A DNA stretch of 64,000 bases from Actinoplanes nipponensis (lineage in GTDB: Bacteria > Actinomycetota > Actinomycetes > Mycobacteriales > Micromonosporaceae): NCBI RefSeq assembly GCF_016862275.1, contig NZ_BOMQ01000061.1:62001-126000 (forward strand), in the 5' to 3' direction. Every line of letters begins with the position of its first letter. Position 1 is the first letter of the stretch. The notes below the pieces were generated by a model. It was not told the DNA's origin. It made no database searches and was given only the letters and a program-made list of their open reading frames with translations. Both the position numbers and the translations under genes were made by a program. This document shows, one piece after another, positions 51,241 to 59,207 of this stretch.

Positions 51241-52686
51241 ATGCGCAAGGGTGACGAGTATCTGGCATCCCTGCGGGATGACCGGGAGATCTACCTCGAC
51301 GGGGTACGCGTCGACGACGTGACCACCCATCCGGCCTTCGCCCCGGTCGCGCGGACCGTCGCCGAGCTCTACGACCTCGCGGCCGACCCGTTGCGGGACA
51401 TGAGCTACCTCGCCCCGGAGACCGGCCGGGAGGCCAACCGGGTCTTCTCGATCCCGCGCTCGCACGAGGAGCTGGTGGCCCGGCGCCGGGCCGTCGAGAC
51501 GTGGGCGCGGCACAGCCACGGCTGGGTGGGCCGGGGCCCCGACCACGTGGGCGCGTTCCTCGCCGGTTTCGCCTCCTGTCCCCAGGCGTTCGCCCGGGAG
51601 CCGCACGACTTCGCGGCCAACGTCACGGCGCACTACCGGCGGCTGCTCGACGAGAGCCTGTACCTCACGTACGCGATCATCCCGCCGCAGTTCTCCCGGG
51701 CCGCGACGGCGCACGACTGGGACGCGGATTTCATCCAGACGGGTGTGGTCGCGGAGCGACCGGAGGGCATCGTGGTCCGCGGCGCGCAGATGCTGGCGAC
51801 CGGCGCCGCCGTCGCCGACGAGATCCTGATCTCCTGCATCAAGCCGCTGACCCCGGAGGACCGCGACTTCGCGGTCAGCTTCCTGCTGCCGCTGGCCACG
51901 CCGGGCCTGAAGCTCTACTGCCGGCGGCCGTACGCGACCGGCGCGACCAGCGCCTTCGACTACCCGCTGTCCAGCCGGTACGACGAGACCGACGCGCTGG
52001 TCGTGTTCGACGACGTGCTGGTCCCCTGGGACCGCGTCCTGGTCGACCGCGACGTGGCCGGCCTGCGCCGGCAGTTCTTCGACACCGGCGCGCACGTCAT
52101 GGGCAACAGCCAGGCGCAGATCCGGTTCGTGGCGAAGCTGCAGTTCATCCTGGGGCTGGCCCGCAAGCTGACCGCGGTCAACCAGGTCGACAAGATCCCC
52201 GGCGTGCAGGAGAAGCTGGGCGAGCTCGCCAGCCTCGCCTCGATCGTGGAGTCCGCGGTGCTGGCGGCGGAGTACCAGGCGGCCCCGGACGCCAACGGGA
52301 TGTGGCGGCCCGGGGCGCGCGCCCTCTACGGCGCCATGGGGCTGCAGGCCGAGCTGTACCCGCGGGTGCTGGCCATCGTGCGCGAGCTCGCCGGCGGCGG
52401 GGTGCTGCAGCTGCCGGCGGGCGTGGGGGACATGCTCGCCCCGGCCACCCGCCGGGACATCGACCGGTACGTGCAGTCGCCCGGCGTCAGCGCCGAGGAG
52501 CGGGTCAAGCTGTTCAAGCTCGTGTGGGATGCCGTCGGGTCCGAGTTCGCCGGCCGCCACCACCAGTACGAGATGTTCTACGCGGGGGCCCCGTTCGTCG
52601 CGAAGGGCTACGCCTACCGCAACTACGGCTACGAGCAGACGGTCGCCGAGGTGGAGGAGTTCCTCGCCTCGTACACGACCGGCTGA
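51241..52686 (+). CDS. HpaB-type FADH2-dependent monooxygenase
   Basis: The 481-residue protein (ATG 51241, GAGGAGG upstream) matches 4-hydroxyphenylacetate 3-monooxygenase large components: KGDEYLASLRDDREIYLDGV at the start, HPAFAPVARTVAELYDL, PRSHEELVARRRA, VVRGAQMLATGAAVADEI and a C-terminal RHHQYEMFYAGAPF. Such enzymes ortho-hydroxylate phenols or related aromatics with FADH2 supplied by a reductase. No HpaC reductase is in the window. It starts the plus-strand block with the molybdenum hydroxylase. Hydroxylation of a kynurenine or quinoline ring is possible (inference). Confidence 0.9.
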   Translation: MRKGDEYLASLRDDREIYLDGVRVDDVTTHPAFAPVARTVAELYDLAADPLRDMSYLAPETGREANRVFSIPRSHEELVARRRAVETWARHSHGWVGRGPDHVGAFLAGFASCPQAFAREPHDFAANVTAHYRRLLDESLYLTYAIIPPQFSRAATAHDWDADFIQTGVVAERPEGIVVRGAQMLATGAAVADEILISCIKPLTPEDRDFAVSFLLPLATPGLKLYCRRPYATGATSAFDYPLSSRYDETDALVVFDDVLVPWDRVLVDRDVAGLRRQFFDTGAHVMGNSQAQIRFVAKLQFILGLARKLTAVNQVDKIPGVQEKLGELASLASIVESAVLAAEYQAAPDANGMWRPGARALYGAMGLQAELYPRVLAIVRELAGGGVLQLPAGVGDMLAPATRRDIDRYVQSPGVSAEERVKLFKLVWDAVGSEFAGRHHQYEMFYAGAPFVAKGYAYRNYGYEQTVAEVEEFLASYTTG

Positions 52687-52725
52687 GCGGTCACCATCCG
52701 GCACGACATCGGAGGTCGGCACGAC

Positions 52726-53565
52726 GTGAAACCCGCCCGATTCGCCTACCACGCCCCGGCCACCGCCGCCGAGGCCGTCGCCCTGCTGGCCGAACACGGA
52801 CCCGGGACCCGGCTGCTGGCCGGCGGGCAGACGCTGATGCCGCTGCTGGCCAGCCGTACGGTCCGGCCGCCCCGGATCGTCGACCTGAACCGGGTGCCGG
52901 AGCTGGCCTTCGTCACCCGCGACGGCTCGCGGCTGCGCATCGGCGCGTTGACCCGGCTGCGGCACGTCGAGAACGACCCGGCCGTACGGGCGGCGCTGCC
53001 GCTGCTGGCCGAGGTGACGGCGCTCGCCGGGCCGGTCCAGGTGCGGCACCGGGCCACGGTGGGCGGGGCGCTGGCGTACGCCGATCCCGCCGCGGAGTAT
53101 CCGGCGGTCGCGGTCGCGCTGGACGCCCGCATCGAGGTCCGGGGTGACGAGATCCGGCAGGTCGACGCCGCGGAGTTCTTCCTCGGCGCGCACCGGACGG
53201 CCCTGGGCGCGACGGAACTGCTCGCCGCCGTCGAGTTCCCGGTCCCGTCCGCGCCGGCGGCGTACGCGATCGAGCGGATCGCCCCGCGCGCCACCGGTCC
53301 CGCGCTGGCCGGCGCCGTGGTGGTCCTCGGCCCGGCCACCGGCCGGATCGTGCTGTTCGGGGTCACCCCGACGCCGGTCCGGCCCGCCGCGGCGGAGGCG
53401 GCGCTGGCCCGCGGCGCCGCGCCCGACGAGGTCGCGGAGGCCGCGGTGGAAGGGCTGGACCCACCGGACACGCCGACCATCCGGGGGGTGTCCCGCCGCG
53501 CGCTGGCGCGGGGCGCGGTCGCCCGGGCGGTCGCCACGGCTCGAGACAAGGTGACGCATGCCTGA
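52726..53565 (+). CDS. FAD-binding subunit of a molybdenum hydroxylase (CoxM-like)
   Basis: The 279-residue protein has the PCMH-type FAD pattern: FAYHAPATAAEAVALLAEHG, RLLAGGQTLMPLLASR, IVDLNRVPEL, the TVGGALAYADPAAEYPA loop and IERIAPRATGPALAG. It passes electrons from the Fe-S clusters to an acceptor. It overlaps the next gene by eight bases and is the second gene of the block HpaB-CoxM-CoxSL. GTG 52726 has GGAGG upstream. Confidence 0.92.
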   Translation: MKPARFAYHAPATAAEAVALLAEHGPGTRLLAGGQTLMPLLASRTVRPPRIVDLNRVPELAFVTRDGSRLRIGALTRLRHVENDPAVRAALPLLAEVTALAGPVQVRHRATVGGALAYADPAAEYPAVAVALDARIEVRGDEIRQVDAAEFFLGAHRTALGATELLAAVEFPVPSAPAAYAIERIAPRATGPALAGAVVVLGPATGRIVLFGVTPTPVRPAAAEAALARGAAPDEVAEAAVEGLDPPDTPTIRGVSRRALARGAVARAVATARDKVTHA

Positions 53566-56368
53566 GCACATCGACGTGAAGATGACCGTCAACGGTCAGC
53601 CCCGCAGCGCCACCACCACGGCCCGGACCACGCTGGCCGACTTCCTGCGGGAGAGCTGCGGCCTGACCGCCACCCACGTCGGCTGCGAGCAGGGCGTCTG
53701 CGGCGCGTGCACGGTCTCGATGGACGGCGTCACCGTCCTGTCGTGCCTGCTGCTGGCGGTGCAGGCCGACGGCGCGGAGATCCGGACCGCCGAGGGCCTC
53801 GGCGGCCCCGACGGCGCCCTGTCGCCGCTGGCCGCGGCCCTGCAGGCCGAGCACGGCATCCAGTGCGGATTCTGCACCCCGGGTTTCCTGATGCGGGGCA
53901 CCGAGCTGCTGCGGGAGCGGCCGGCGCCGGCCGAGGCGGAGATCCGGGCCGGGCTGTGCGGCAACCTGTGCCGCTGTACGGGATACACCAACGTCATCAA
54001 GGCGGTCGCCCGCGCCGCGGAGGCCGGCGGGACAGCGCCGTCACCGGCCGAACAGGCCGCCCTGCGGCGCGAGGACCTGCGCCTGCTCGCCGGCCGCGGC
54101 GAGTTCGTCAACGACGTCTCCCCGCCCGGAACCCTGCACGCCGCCTTCCTGCGCAGCATCGTCGCGTCCGGGCGGATCCTGCGCCTGGACGCTAGCGCGG
54201 CACGGTCCCTCGACGGTGTCGTCGCCGTGCTGACCGCCGCCGACCTGAACGACCGGGCCGGCCCGATGCAGCCCACCCCCCGGCTGGCCGACGACGACCC
54301 GCGCCTGCTGCCGCTGGCCGGCGAGCGGGTGCACTTCGCCGGGGAGCCGCTGGCGCTGGTCGTCGCGCGCGACCGCTACGTCGCCGAGGACGCGCTGGAG
54401 CTGATCGAGGTCGAGATCGAGCCGGCCCGCCCCGTGCTGGAGCCGGAGACCGCGGCCGAGGACACCACGAACCTGGTGTACCCGGAGACCGGCACCAACC
54501 TCTGCACCGAGATGGCGTCGCCCGTCCGGCCCAAGCTGCGGCGCGCGCTGGACGATTCGCCGCACGTCGTCCGGGCCACCTGCCGTCAGCAGCGACAGGC
54601 CAACGCGCCGATGGAGACGCGCGGGGTGGTCGCCTCGTACGACCCGGGCACCGGCGAGCTGTCGGCCACCATCTCCACGCAGAACCCGCACGAGGCGAAG
54701 CTGGCGATGTCCCGGGTCACCGGGCTGGCGGCCGAGCGGATCCGGGTCACCGCGCGCGACGTGGGCGGCAGCTTCGGGCAGAAGTTCTGGACCGGCCGGG
54801 ACGAGCTGACCGTGACGCTCGCCGCGTACGTGCTCGGCCGCACGATCAAGTGGATCGAGGACGGGCGGGAGAACTTCACGGCCAGCACCCACGCCCGCGG
54901 CGACGTCGGCACCGGCACGTTCGCGCTGGACGAGGACGGGCGCTTCCTCGGGTCCTACCTGGACCACCTCGAGGACACCGGCGCGTACCCGACCGGCGTC
55001 ATCGCCAAGGCGGGCCCGTTCGTCGGGATGATGTTCACCGGGCCGTACCGGATCCCGCAGCACGCCTTCCGCTTCCGGTCGGTGCGGACCAGCACCTGCC
55101 CGCGCGGGGCGTATCGCGGGCCGTGGGCGTTCGCGACGGTCGCGCGCGAGGAGATGCTGGACGAGGTCGCGCGGGCGGTCGGGCTCGACCCGCTGGAGCT
55201 GCGCCGCCGCAACGTGCTGTCCGCCGCGGAGCTGCCGTACTCGCTGCCGACCCGGCTGATGCTCGACCACGTGACGCCGGCGGACACCCTCGAGGAGGTC
55301 GCCCGGCTGCTCGACTACGACCGGCTGCGCGAGCGTCAGCGCCGGCTGTTCGAGCAGGAGGGCCGGCTCCTCGGGCTCGGGCTCGCGCTCTGCGTGGAGC
55401 CGTCCAGCATCGGCACGATGGACCCGATCTCCACCGACACCGCGCGGCTGCGGGTGGAGCCGGACGGCACGGTCACCGCGTTCCTGGCCACCGGCTCGGG
55501 CGGCCAGGGCGTCGAGACCACGATGGCCCAGGTCGTGGCGGGCGAGCTCGGGCTGGCCGTGGACGCCGTCCGGGTGGTGCAGGGCGACACCGGCGACACC
55601 CCGTACGGGCGGGGGACCGGGGCCAGCGGCACCGCGGTGATCACCGGCAGCGCCTGCCGCGCCGCGGCGGGCGAGCTGCTCACGACGGCCCGGCAGCTCG
55701 CCGCCGGCCTGCTCGGCGTCCCCGCCGAGCGGATCGAGCCGCGCGACGGCGCCCTGGCCGACCGCCTGGACCCGGCCGCCGCGGCCACCTGGGCCGAGCT
55801 GGCCCAGGCCGCCCGCACCGCGGGGGACACCGGCGTCCTCGAGGCGGTCGGCCGGTTCAAGGCGCCGCCGGTGACGTGGTCCAACGCCTGCCACGGCTGC
55901 CTGGTCGAGGTCGACCGCGAGCTCGGCCTGGTCCGGATCGAGCGGTACGTGGTCGCCGAGGACTGCGGCCGGATCATCAACACCAAAGTGGTCGAGGGCC
56001 AGGTCGCCGGCGGGGTGCTGCAGGGCATCGGCGGCGCGCTGTTCGAGGAGGTGCGCTACGACGAGCAGGGCCGCCCGCTGACGCTGGGGCTGGCGGACTA
56101 CACCGTGCCGACGGCCGTCGAGGCGCCGGCGGTGGAGTGCGCCCACATCGAGACGCCGTCGCCGACGCCCGGCGGGCACAAGGGTATGGGCCAGGGCGGC
56201 GCGGTGGGCGCCCTGCCGTGCGTGTTCAACGCGGTCGCGGACGCCCTGGCGCTGGTCGGCGCCCGCGTCGACCGGACCCCGGTGGACCCGGAGCGGATCC
56301 TCACCGCCCTTGCCCGAGCCGACGCCGAACGGCTGCAGCCAGCCGCTCGGCCAGCATCACCGTCGTGA
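53558..56368 (+). CDS. Fused 2Fe-2S / molybdopterin subunit of a xanthine-oxidase-family hydroxylase
   Basis: Residues 1-160 form a CoxS-like part with the plant-type cluster GCEQGVCGACTVSMDG and the second cluster QCGFCTPGF...NLCRCTGYTN. The rest is a CoxL/XdhB-like molybdenum subunit: GGSFGQKFWTGRDELTV, RGAYRGPWAFATVARE, GSGGQGVETTMAQVV and DCGRIINTKVVEGQ. The AYRG loop is of the aldehyde/xanthine type, not the CO dehydrogenase selenium/Cys type. Near the end the family motif with the catalytic Glu (KGxGEGG) reads KGMGQGGAVG, so the Glu is Gln. Such enzymes hydroxylate N-heteroaromatics or aldehydes, but the change puts activity in doubt. It converges on and overlaps the GMC gene by 68 bp. 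Confidence 0.92.
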   Translation: MPEHIDVKMTVNGQPRSATTTARTTLADFLRESCGLTATHVGCEQGVCGACTVSMDGVTVLSCLLLAVQADGAEIRTAEGLGGPDGALSPLAAALQAEHGIQCGFCTPGFLMRGTELLRERPAPAEAEIRAGLCGNLCRCTGYTNVIKAVARAAEAGGTAPSPAEQAALRREDLRLLAGRGEFVNDVSPPGTLHAAFLRSIVASGRILRLDASAARSLDGVVAVLTAADLNDRAGPMQPTPRLADDDPRLLPLAGERVHFAGEPLALVVARDRYVAEDALELIEVEIEPARPVLEPETAAEDTTNLVYPETGTNLCTEMASPVRPKLRRALDDSPHVVRATCRQQRQANAPMETRGVVASYDPGTGELSATISTQNPHEAKLAMSRVTGLAAERIRVTARDVGGSFGQKFWTGRDELTVTLAAYVLGRTIKWIEDGRENFTASTHARGDVGTGTFALDEDGRFLGSYLDHLEDTGAYPTGVIAKAGPFVGMMFTGPYRIPQHAFRFRSVRTSTCPRGAYRGPWAFATVAREEMLDEVARAVGLDPLELRRRNVLSAAELPYSLPTRLMLDHVTPADTLEEVARLLDYDRLRERQRRLFEQEGRLLGLGLALCVEPSSIGTMDPISTDTARLRVEPDGTVTAFLATGSGGQGVETTMAQVVAGELGLAVDAVRVVQGDTGDTPYGRGTGASGTAVITGSACRAAAGELLTTARQLAAGLLGVPAERIEPRDGALADRLDPAAAATWAELAQAARTAGDTGVLEAVGRFKAPPVTWSNACHGCLVEVDRELGLVRIERYVVAEDCGRIINTKVVEGQVAGGVLQGIGGALFEEVRYDEQGRPLTLGLADYTVPTAVEAPAVECAHIETPSPTPGGHKGMGQGGAVGALPCVFNAVADALALVGARVDRTPVDPERILTALARADAERLQPAARPASPS

Positions 56369-57851
56369 GGTAGGGCGGCGCCCCGCACGGCAGGGGCAGC
56401 ACGGAGGCGTCCGCCACCCACAGGCCGTCCACCCCGAGCACGCGGCCCTCCTGGTCCACCACGGTGGCCGGATCGTCCGGCGGACCCATCCGGCAGGTGC
56501 CCGACGGGTGGTACTGGGGCCGGCAGTTCTCCCGCAGCCAGCGGCCGAGGTCGCCGTCCGGCAGCGCCGGCGCGCTCGCGATCGTCCCGCGCAGGGCGGG
56601 ACCGGCGAGCAGGTCGGCGGCGTGCCGGACGGCGGCCGCCAGCCGGTCGAGGTCGGCGCGCTCGGTGAGCAGGCCCAGATCGAGCACGGGGTCGGCGGCC
56701 GGGTCCGCGCCGCCCAGCCGCAGGCTGCCCACGCTGACCGGCCGCATCAGCGAGACCAGCAGGCCGGCCGCGGCGGGGCCCACCGTCCGGTCCAGCGGCA
56801 GCAGCTGGATGTCGTCGGCGGGACCGGCCTGCGGGCCGGACCGCAGGCGCACCAGGAAGCAGCCCGACTCGGTCTCCCGGGCCCGCGCGGCGGCGGCATC
56901 GGTCAGCCGCAGCTCCAGCAGGATCGCCGGATGGTCGCTCAGGACGGCGCCCACGCCGGGCAGCCCGGCGACGACCTCGATGCCCAGCGCGCCCAGCTGC
57001 TCCGGTGGCCCCACGCCCGACCGCATCAGGATGGCGGGGGAGTGCACCGCGCCGGCGCAGAGCACCACCGCCGGCGCGGAGACCAGCTCGCGGCCGGAAC
57101 CGGTGATCAGCTCGACGCCGCGTACCCGGCCGGCGGAGAAGAGCACCCGCGACACGGTGTGATCCCCGGCGACGTGGAGCCGGGGCTCGTGCCGGGCCGG
57201 TTCGAGGTGACTGTCGTTGCTGGAGACCCGCGTGCCGTCCCGCCGATGCCAGGCGGTCGGGGACAGCCCGGTGCTGCCGGCCGCGTTGAGGTCGGGATGC
57301 TCGGGGTGGCCGGCGGCCTTGGCGGCCGCGGCGAAGGCGGCGCTGAGCGGCCCGCGCCGGTCCGCGGCGGCCCGGGAGATCGTCACCGGGCCGGACGAGC
57401 CGTGCCCGGGCCGGTCGCCGAAGTCCGGGTCCCGTTCGAGGCCGGCGAAGGCGGGCAGCACCTCCGGCCAGCCCCAATCAGGCAGGCCCGCGTCCACCCA
57501 CGCCCGGAAGTCCGCCGCCGGGCCGCGCACCGCGAGCTGACCGTTGATCGCCGAGCTGCCGCCGGCGCCGCGCCCGCACACGTACGGGCGCAGCGGCTGG
57601 TCCCCGGTGAGCCGGGCCCGCAGGCCGGGCCAGCGCAGGGCACGCACCGCCAGCGCCCGGCTGACGTCCGTGCCCCGCACCGCCGCGGGGGTGTCCGCGC
57701 TGCGGTAGTCCGGTCCGGCCTCGACCAGCAGGACGGTGCCCGCGCCGGCCGCGGCCAGCCGGGCGGCCAGCACCGCACCGGCCGCGCCGGCCCCCACGAT
57801 CACCACGTCCGCGGTTCGCGGAATCGTCGATCCCGCCGGTTGCGCCGCCAT
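56301..57851 (-). CDS. GMC-family FAD-dependent oxidoreductase
   Basis: The 516-residue protein has the N-terminal FAD motif VVIVGAGAAGAVLAARLAA, the GMC signature GRGAGGSSAINGQL, a central WHRRDGTRVSSNDSHL and PAVVLCAGAVHSPAILM block, and the C-terminal QYHPSGTCRMG and PPYLTTVMLAERLA. It would oxidise an alcohol using flavin. The last 68 bases overlap the end of the Mo-subunit gene on the other strand. It is divergent from xdhC, and a link to the cluster is likely from position only. Start ATG 57851; an ATG at 57860 is equally possible. Confidence 0.9.
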   Translation of the reverse strand: MAAQPAGSTIPRTADVVIVGAGAAGAVLAARLAAAGAGTVLLVEAGPDYRSADTPAAVRGTDVSRALAVRALRWPGLRARLTGDQPLRPYVCGRGAGGSSAINGQLAVRGPAADFRAWVDAGLPDWGWPEVLPAFAGLERDPDFGDRPGHGSSGPVTISRAAADRRGPLSAAFAAAAKAAGHPEHPDLNAAGSTGLSPTAWHRRDGTRVSSNDSHLEPARHEPRLHVAGDHTVSRVLFSAGRVRGVELITGSGRELVSAPAVVLCAGAVHSPAILMRSGVGPPEQLGALGIEVVAGLPGVGAVLSDHPAILLELRLTDAAAARARETESGCFLVRLRSGPQAGPADDIQLLPLDRTVGPAAAGLLVSLMRPVSVGSLRLGGADPAADPVLDLGLLTERADLDRLAAAVRHAADLLAGPALRGTIASAPALPDGDLGRWLRENCRPQYHPSGTCRMGPPDDPATVVDQEGRVLGVDGLWVADASVLPLPCGAPPYLTTVMLAERLAAAVRRRLGQGR

Positions 57852-57953
57852 GGTGCGCATTCTTTCGCTTGCTGCGTTCCGGCGCCAGCGTACTGTTGTC
57901 GTATTCGCGTTCCGTTGCCGAGCAGTGCTGGTGCCGAACAAAGGAAAACAGCG

Positions 57954-59057
57954 ATGCGTGACGTGCTCGAGCCAATCCTCGACTGGTACGAAAGTGGCGG
58001 GACCTTCGGGTTGGCCACGGTCGTCAACACATTCCGCAGCGCCCCCCGGCAGCCCGGCGCCGCGATGGCGGTATCCGGGCAGGACGAGGTGGTCGGAAGC
58101 GTCTCCGGCGGATGCGTGGAGGGCGCCGTGTTCGAGGTCGCCAAGCAGGCGATCGAAACCGGCGAGCCATTCTTCGAGAAGTACGGCTTCAGCGACGACG
58201 ACGCGTTCGCGGTCGGCCTGACCTGCGGCGGAATCCTGCACGTGTACGTGGAGCCGGTGAATCAGAGCACTTTTCCCGAATTGCGGGCCATCGCCGATTC
58301 GGTGCACCGGCACGAACCGGTCGCCGTGGCGACCGTCGTCTCCGGGGTCCGGGGCGCCGGCGCCCGCCGGGTGATCTGGGACGACCGCACCTCCGGCTCG
58401 CTCGGCTCGGCCGGTCTGGACCACGCGATCGACGACGACGCCCGGGGCATGCTCGCGCAGGGTCTCACCGGCCAGCGGCACTACGGCGCGGACGGGCAGC
58501 GCCGGATGGAGGAGGTCTCGGTCTTCGTGCAGGCCTTCGCGCCGCCGCCGCGGATGCTGGTGTTCGGCGCGATCGACTTCGCCGCGGCCGTCGCCCGCGT
58601 CGGCAAGTTCCTCGGCTACCACGTGACGGTGTGCGACGCGCGGGGGGTCTTCGCCACGGCCAAGCGCTTCCCCGACGCCGACGAGGTGGTGGTCCAGTGG
58701 CCGCACAAGTTCCTCGCGGAGGCCACCGTCGACCCGCGGACCGCGATCTGCGTGCTCACCCACGACCCGAAGTTCGACGTGCCGCTGCTGCAGGTCGCGC
58801 TCGGCACGTCGGCCGGCTACATCGGCGCGATGGGCAGCCGGCGTACGCACGACGACCGCACGGCCAAGCTGCGGGAGGTCGGCGTCACGGACGAGCAGCT
58901 GGCCCGCCTGCACTCGCCGATCGGGCTCGATGTGCGGGCGCGGACCCCGGAGGAGACCGCAGTGTCCATCGCCGCGGAGCTGATCAAGACGCGCTGGGGC
59001 GGTTCCGGGCAGCCCCTGACCGAGACCCTGGGAAGCATTCACGGCCTGGCCACCTGA
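57954..59057 (+). CDS. xdhC: XdhC/CoxI-family molybdenum cofactor insertion and sulfuration factor
   Basis: The 367-residue protein has the XdhC N-terminal half (ATVVNTFRSAPRQPGAAMAV, SVSGGCVEGAVFE, LTCGGILHVYVEP) and the XdhC-C Rossmann half (MLVFGAIDFAAAVARVGKFL, FPDADEVVVQWP, ICVLTHDPKFDVPLL, YIGAMGSRRTHDDR). It binds and sulfurates the molybdopterin cofactor before it is put into xanthine-oxidase-family enzymes. The natural client is the hydroxylase at 52726-56368. It is preceded by an AAAGGAAA ribosome binding site. Confidence 0.92.
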   Translation: MRDVLEPILDWYESGGTFGLATVVNTFRSAPRQPGAAMAVSGQDEVVGSVSGGCVEGAVFEVAKQAIETGEPFFEKYGFSDDDAFAVGLTCGGILHVYVEPVNQSTFPELRAIADSVHRHEPVAVATVVSGVRGAGARRVIWDDRTSGSLGSAGLDHAIDDDARGMLAQGLTGQRHYGADGQRRMEEVSVFVQAFAPPPRMLVFGAIDFAAAVARVGKFLGYHVTVCDARGVFATAKRFPDADEVVVQWPHKFLAEATVDPRTAICVLTHDPKFDVPLLQVALGTSAGYIGAMGSRRTHDDRTAKLREVGVTDEQLARLHSPIGLDVRARTPEETAVSIAAELIKTRWGGSGQPLTETLGSIHGLAT

Positions 59058-59090
59058 CCGCCGGACGTCTTTTCCGCAATCTGCGTTCTC

Positions 59091-59128
59091 GCGCCTTTCG
59101 CAGTCGGTCACAGGACTGCGGAAGGCGC
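59091..59128 (+). terminator. Terminator hairpin after xdhC
   Basis: GCGCCTTTCGCAGTC pairs with GACTGCGGAAGGCGC (14 of 15 bases) across an 8-base loop and is followed by CTTCTT. It lies 34 bp after the xdhC stop and closes the biosynthetic block. Confidence 0.7.
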
Positions 59129-59207
59129 CTTCTTGTGCGCGTGTTCTTCCGGGCCCGGCCGGCTTGTGCCGGCATTGTTCGAGCCATGCGATAAATGGCA
59201 GCCGGTG

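Noticed and set aside
53558..56368. Aerobic CO dehydrogenase (CoxSL)
   Set aside because: The active-site loop reads RGAYRGPW, not the VAYRCSFR loop of true CO dehydrogenase.
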